Source: JAIBAI01 sp044238875
GTDB lineage: Bacteria; Bacteroidota; Bacteroidia; M30B66
Length of the DNA stretch: 9,907 nucleotides
Assembly (NCBI GenBank): GCA_044238875.1
Contig: JBIICM010000091.1
Location: forward strand, 1 to 9,907
Direction of reading: 5' to 3'
Shown here in pieces: positions 7,161 through 9,907 of this stretch. Position 1 is the first letter of the stretch; the number at the start of each line of letters is the position of its first letter. The notes beneath the pieces were generated by a model. It worked only from the letters and a program-made list of their open reading frames with translations, did not search any database and was not told the DNA's origin. The translations under genes were made by a program, and so were the position numbers.

Positions 7161-7168
7161 CAAAATTA
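7161..7168 (-). promoter_or_regulatory. Bacteroidota -7 element for the porW operon (TAATTTTG)
   Basis: On the minus strand 7168-7161 reads TAATTTTG, a perfect TAnnTTTG match. Transcription would start near 7155, giving a leader of about 30 nt before the TTG start at 7125. The -33 side is weak: CTGACA lies upstream, within a 9 bp palindrome ACTG-T-CAGT (7188-7196) that could be an operator or chance. The same 122 bp gap must also promote the divergent M23 operon. Confidence 0.45.
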
Positions 7169-7247
7169 TTTTATTTGGAGAATATTTACTGTCAGTTGAA
7201 GTGTTTTCTAAACAATAACAGGTGAATTTCAGACCTTTGGCCGGTCA

Positions 7248-8126
7248 ATGAACGAAAAAAAAGAAACCAGGTTTCAATTAATGCAGCGACGACTTGCCCG
7301 GAAATACAGGCTTGTAGTGCTGAATGAAGAAACCTTTGAGGAGCGGTACTCATTAAAGCTCAGACCTATGCAGGTTTTTACCTGGGCAGGGCTTGCCGTA
7401 ATCAGTTTGATTGTGTTGACAACACTATTGATCGCTTTTACACCCCTCAGAGAGTACATTCCCGGGTATTCAGGCAACACAGGTATGCGACGCCGGCTGA
7501 TTCTGCTCAGTGAAAAAGTGGATTCGCTGGAGAAAAATTCGGCAGCCAAAGACAAGCTGCTTGAAAACATCAGAAATGTTGTTAGCGGAGGCCGTTTACC
7601 CGATAATGTAAATACGCGCAGTGGCGGCAAGGTAAGCCCTCAGACCGACAAGCTGCTGGCAGGTTCAGAAGAAAAGGCTTTCAGGGAGGATGTAGAAAAG
7701 GCGGATCGCTACAATATTCAGTCGGGCAAATCAGATACCCGACTGAATGCCATTAGTAGTTATTATTTCTTTGCACCGCTCAAGGGCAAAGTAACCACTG
7801 CATTCAATGCATCACGCCGGCATTACGGTGTTGATGTGGTAGCCCCCAAGAACGAGGCGGTAAAGGCGGCGCTTGATGGCACGGTTATCTTTGCGGGCTG
7901 GACAACCGAAACCGGCCATGTAATTCACCTGCAACATGAAAACAACCTTGTTTCGATCTACAAACACAATTCGGTACTGCTTAAAACCGAAGGCGATGCG
8001 GTAAAAGCCGGAGAAGTAATTGCCATTACCGGTAATTCAGGCGAACTCACAGCGGCGCCACACCTGCATTTTGAGCTTTGGCTTGAAGGCAAACCTATTG
8101 ATCCTCAAGATTTTATTGTATTCTAA
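7248..8126 (+). CDS. M23 family peptidase, inner-membrane LytM domain protein
   Basis: A 292-residue zinc endopeptidase expected to cut peptidoglycan cross-bridges in the periplasm. The N-terminus is cytosolic and basic, with the stretch RLARKYRLVVLNEETFEERY (15-34) that I associate with the Bacteroidota form of the family. A single membrane segment at about 44-64 follows, then a short helical, probably coiled-coil, region (79-112) and a polar linker. The LytM domain covers about 173-287. All active-site elements are present: zinc ligands H192 and D196 (HYGVD) and H274 of HLH, with H240 and H272 as catalytic histidines. An active enzyme is therefore expected, unlike the degenerate EnvC/NlpD-type activators. 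It is first in an operon with DUF4271, hemD-like and rnpA genes, and is divergent from the porW-like gene. A stem-peptide hydrolase encoded beside a trans-envelope secretion component suggests wall remodelling linked to it, but this is inference. Confidence 0.93.
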   Translation: MNEKKETRFQLMQRRLARKYRLVVLNEETFEERYSLKLRPMQVFTWAGLAVISLIVLTTLLIAFTPLREYIPGYSGNTGMRRRLILLSEKVDSLEKNSAAKDKLLENIRNVVSGGRLPDNVNTRSGGKVSPQTDKLLAGSEEKAFREDVEKADRYNIQSGKSDTRLNAISSYYFFAPLKGKVTTAFNASRRHYGVDVVAPKNEAVKAALDGTVIFAGWTTETGHVIHLQHENNLVSIYKHNSVLLKTEGDAVKAGEVIAITGNSGELTAAPHLHFELWLEGKPIDPQDFIVF

Positions 8127-8132
8127 AACGCG

Positions 8133-8990
8133 GTGATTACATTGAAACAGCCAATAGATAGCCTGAAAGTAAGTCCTGTCAATACCAGTGCCAGCGACAC
8201 TACTTTGAAAGCATCCGGATATGATTTAATGACAGCATCTGCCCCCGGCAATGATACAACGATTGAAAAAGCGCTTCCACAATTCTTTTATACAGCGCAT
8301 ACCGAAGGTTTGCCCCTGAAATACCGTATTGCGCGCACCGAAAGCTGGATCAGTCCTTTGCTGCTACTGCTTTTTTTCTTCGTTGCCATGCTGGTAACTT
8401 ATTTTTCAAAAGAACTAAGCGCATTGTTTTCGAGCCCCTTCAAAAGAGAAGGCATCAGGAAACTCAATGACGAGGAAAATTTCATGGCCCGGAGGACCTT
8501 GCTTTCGCTCCTGCTTATTTTTCTGCTTGTATGGCCTATCCTTATCTATCAAACGCTGGTGCGGTTCCAGCTAAAGGATATGTTACCCGATCTGATGCCT
8601 GTTTACCTTTTGATTTTGGGTATTACAACGTTACTGCTATTCGCAAGGCTATTGCTTGTTAGGCTTACAGGCATTTTGTTTTATTGCCGGAAGGAAGCTG
8701 ACATTTATTCGCAGGGCATTATGCTGATGTTTGGTGCAGCAGGCATGCTGATGATACCCCTCTGTTTGGCAGCCCAGTTTGCCGAAGGAGTAGCCCTTGA
8801 TGGTATTCTTTGGGCCGCCTGGTTGCTGACAGGACTGGCTTACCTGGGCGGAATTCTCACGGGAGTAGCTTCGGCGCTCCGAAGTTTGGCTATTTCAGGA
8901 TATCATTTATTTTTATACTTTTGCGCCCTTGAATTATTACCTGCTGTCTTTATCGTTAAGATGGTGAGGAATATGACATTACAAGGATGA
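8133..8990 (+). CDS. DUF4271 domain integral membrane protein
   Basis: A 285-residue protein of unknown function that I recognise as the Bacteroidota DUF4271 family. A polar, Ser/Thr-rich N-terminus (1-65) is followed by about six membrane segments near 72-91, 122-140, 156-177, 195-216, 224-246 and 258-277. The most telling feature is the C-terminal helix with SGYHLFLYFCALELLPAVFI (255-274) followed by a lysine (K276), the conserved end of the family. The chosen start is GTG at 8133, 6 nt after the M23 stop. The first in-frame ATG (M33, at 8229) would still leave all membrane segments intact, so the true N-terminus is open. Its stop overlaps the next start in ATGA, implying translational coupling to the HemD-like gene. 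No catalytic motif is visible. A link to porphyrin metabolism or cell-wall work rests on position alone. Confidence 0.87.
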   Translation: MITLKQPIDSLKVSPVNTSASDTTLKASGYDLMTASAPGNDTTIEKALPQFFYTAHTEGLPLKYRIARTESWISPLLLLLFFFVAMLVTYFSKELSALFSSPFKREGIRKLNDEENFMARRTLLSLLLIFLLVWPILIYQTLVRFQLKDMLPDLMPVYLLILGITTLLLFARLLLVRLTGILFYCRKEADIYSQGIMLMFGAAGMLMIPLCLAAQFAEGVALDGILWAAWLLTGLAYLGGILTGVASALRSLAISGYHLFLYFCALELLPAVFIVKMVRNMTLQG

Positions 8991-9793
8991 GCTCTACGAA
9001 AACGGCACCAGGGATGGAAGATCAAGCCCAGCAGTCACGTGAACAGAGGGTAAAAACGATTCTGGTAACCCAACCCAGGCCCGAAGGTGATAAGTCACCT
9101 TATTTCGATCTGGGAAAAAAATGCAATGTAAAGATTGATTTCAGATCTTTCATTCATGTGGAAGGCATATCTGCCAAAGAATTCAGGAAAGAGAAAATTA
9201 ACATTCTGGATCACTCGGCTATTATCCTTACAAGCAGAAATGCAGTTGACAACTTTTTCAGGCTATGCAACGAGATGCGGATTACCGTGCCTGAAACGAT
9301 GAAATACTTCTGCATCAGCGAGTCAACAGCCTTTTACCTTCAGAAATACGTTCAATACAGAAAGCGTAAAATATTTTACGGCAACCAGAAGTTCTCAGAG
9401 CTGATGGATGTGATCAAGAAAAACCGGAGCGAGAAATTTCTACTGCTCTGCTCGGATATTCATAAAGATGAAATTCCGGAGATACTTGACGAGCATAAGA
9501 TTAATTACACCAAGGCAGTAATTTACCGAACGGTATGCAGCGATCTTAGCGATCTTGCGGAGGTTAAGTACGATATGCTGGTGTTCTTCTCACCTTCAGG
9601 TATCAAATCGTTGTTTCAGAACTTCCCTGATTTCAGTCAAAACAATACCCGTATTGCTGCTTTTGGCTCAACCACGGCAGCCGCAGTAAAGGATGCAGGT
9701 CTCATTCTCGACATAAGCGCTCCGCAGCCGCAGGCTCCCTCTATGACAATGGCCATTGAACAATACCTCAAAGTGGTCAATAAGGGCCGTTAA
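8987..9793 (+). CDS. hemD: Uroporphyrinogen-III synthase (HemD-like)
   Basis: A 268-residue cytosolic protein of the HemD family, which cyclises hydroxymethylbilane to uroporphyrinogen III, the branch point for heme, siroheme and cobalamin. Two Rossmann-like lobes can be followed: the opening strand VKTILVTQPRP (22-32), the segment ILTSRNAVDNFF (80-91), the second lobe around KFLLLCSD (150-157), the paired segment LVFFSPSGIKSLF (198-210), and the closing IAAFGSTTAAAVKDAG (223-238). The TSxxAV / SPSG pair and the late GSTTAAA motif are typical of the family. Sequence conservation in HemD is low, so activity cannot be asserted from motifs. The start codon shares ATGA with the end of DUF4271. 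About 20 residues precede the first strand, and M10 is an alternative start. rnpA begins 5 nt after the stop. Confidence 0.85.
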   Translation: MSSTKTAPGMEDQAQQSREQRVKTILVTQPRPEGDKSPYFDLGKKCNVKIDFRSFIHVEGISAKEFRKEKINILDHSAIILTSRNAVDNFFRLCNEMRITVPETMKYFCISESTAFYLQKYVQYRKRKIFYGNQKFSELMDVIKKNRSEKFLLLCSDIHKDEIPEILDEHKINYTKAVIYRTVCSDLSDLAEVKYDMLVFFSPSGIKSLFQNFPDFSQNNTRIAAFGSTTAAAVKDAGLILDISAPQPQAPSMTMAIEQYLKVVNKGR

Positions 9794-9798
9794 ATGGC

Positions 9799-9907
9799 AT
9801 GAATAACAGGCTTCCCAAAGCCGAACGTATCAGGGGAAAGCGTGTCATTGACAGCTTGTTTGCCTCAGGAAACCGTTTTAATGACTACCCCTTCAGGGTG
9901 GTCTGGT
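9799..9907 (+). CDS. rnpA: Ribonuclease P protein component, N-terminal fragment
   Basis: The gene starts at ATG 9799 and is cut by the window end after 36 full codons. The translation begins MNNRLPKAERIRGKRVIDSL and continues LFASGNRFNDYPFRVVW. The LPKxERIRxK start, the LFxxG turn and the YPFRVV strand are the usual N-terminus of RnpA, the small basic protein that helps RNase P RNA bind and process pre-tRNA 5' ends. The RNR signature lies beyond the window. An earlier ATG at 9794 meets a stop after two codons and is rejected. Only 5 nt separate it from the HemD-like gene. It is not beside rpmH here, as it is in many other bacteria, and this placement appears normal for Bacteroidota. Confidence 0.9.
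   Translation, partial: MNNRLPKAERIRGKRVIDSLFASGNRFNDYPFRVVW

Noticed and set aside
7232..7239. GACCTTTG as a -7 element for the M23 gene
   Set aside because: It has one mismatch to TAnnTTTG, lacks a clear -33 partner and lies 8 nt from the start codon; too weak to annotate.
7274..7630. Minus-strand open frame of 118 codons opposite the M23 gene
   Set aside because: It is the antisense shadow of the anchor and helical part of the peptidase, with Ser/Phe-rich composition and no motif.
1..9907. CRISPR array, tRNA, rRNA, insertion sequence or defence island
   Set aside because: No regularly spaced repeats, cloverleaf-like sequence, transposase motif or terminal inverted repeats were seen; all long frames are housekeeping or envelope genes.

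Overview
The window reads as chromosomal housekeeping DNA from a member of the Bacteroidota. The main evidence is a PorW/SprE-type lipoprotein of the type IX secretion system (T9SS), a DUF4271 membrane protein, a HemD-like gene running directly into rnpA, absence of clear Shine-Dalgarno sequences, and promoter-like TAnnTTTG (-7) elements. I cannot name the genus. No tRNA, rRNA, CRISPR array, insertion sequence, integrase or phage gene is visible, and no gene-free stretch exceeds 125 bases.

Left part (1-2666). On the minus strand a cystathionine gamma-synthase/gamma-lyase gene (205-1350) is followed by the first 39 codons of a short-chain dehydrogenase that leaves the window at base 1. Divergent from it, on the plus strand, is a hotdog acyl-CoA thioesterase (1410-1928), with a perfect -7 promoter element only 5 nt before its ATG. 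It converges with a minus-strand pair: a membrane-anchored SRPBCC protein (2073-2666) and an overlapping 49-residue, very basic small ORF (1934-2083).

Middle (2791-7125, minus strand). Three closely packed genes look like one operon: an 878-residue PorW/SprE-like TPR lipoprotein that appears to start with TTG, a radical SAM/SPASM protein 22 nt downstream, and a membrane-TPR protein that overlaps the radical SAM gene by 10 nt.

Right part (7248-9907, plus strand). Divergent from porW is a second tight operon: an inner-membrane M23 (LytM) peptidase with an intact active site, DUF4271 (GTG start, 6 nt gap), a uroporphyrinogen-III synthase-like protein (ATGA overlap), and the first 36 codons of rnpA, cut by the window end.

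How they may work together (inference): the central 122 bp region (7126-7247) would drive an envelope-secretion operon in one direction and a cell-wall/heme/tRNA-processing operon in the other. A porW gene back to back with a cell-wall hydrolase is suggestive, because a trans-envelope secretion machine must pass the peptidoglycan. The least explained parts are the radical SAM and membrane-TPR genes behind porW, and the small basic ORF.
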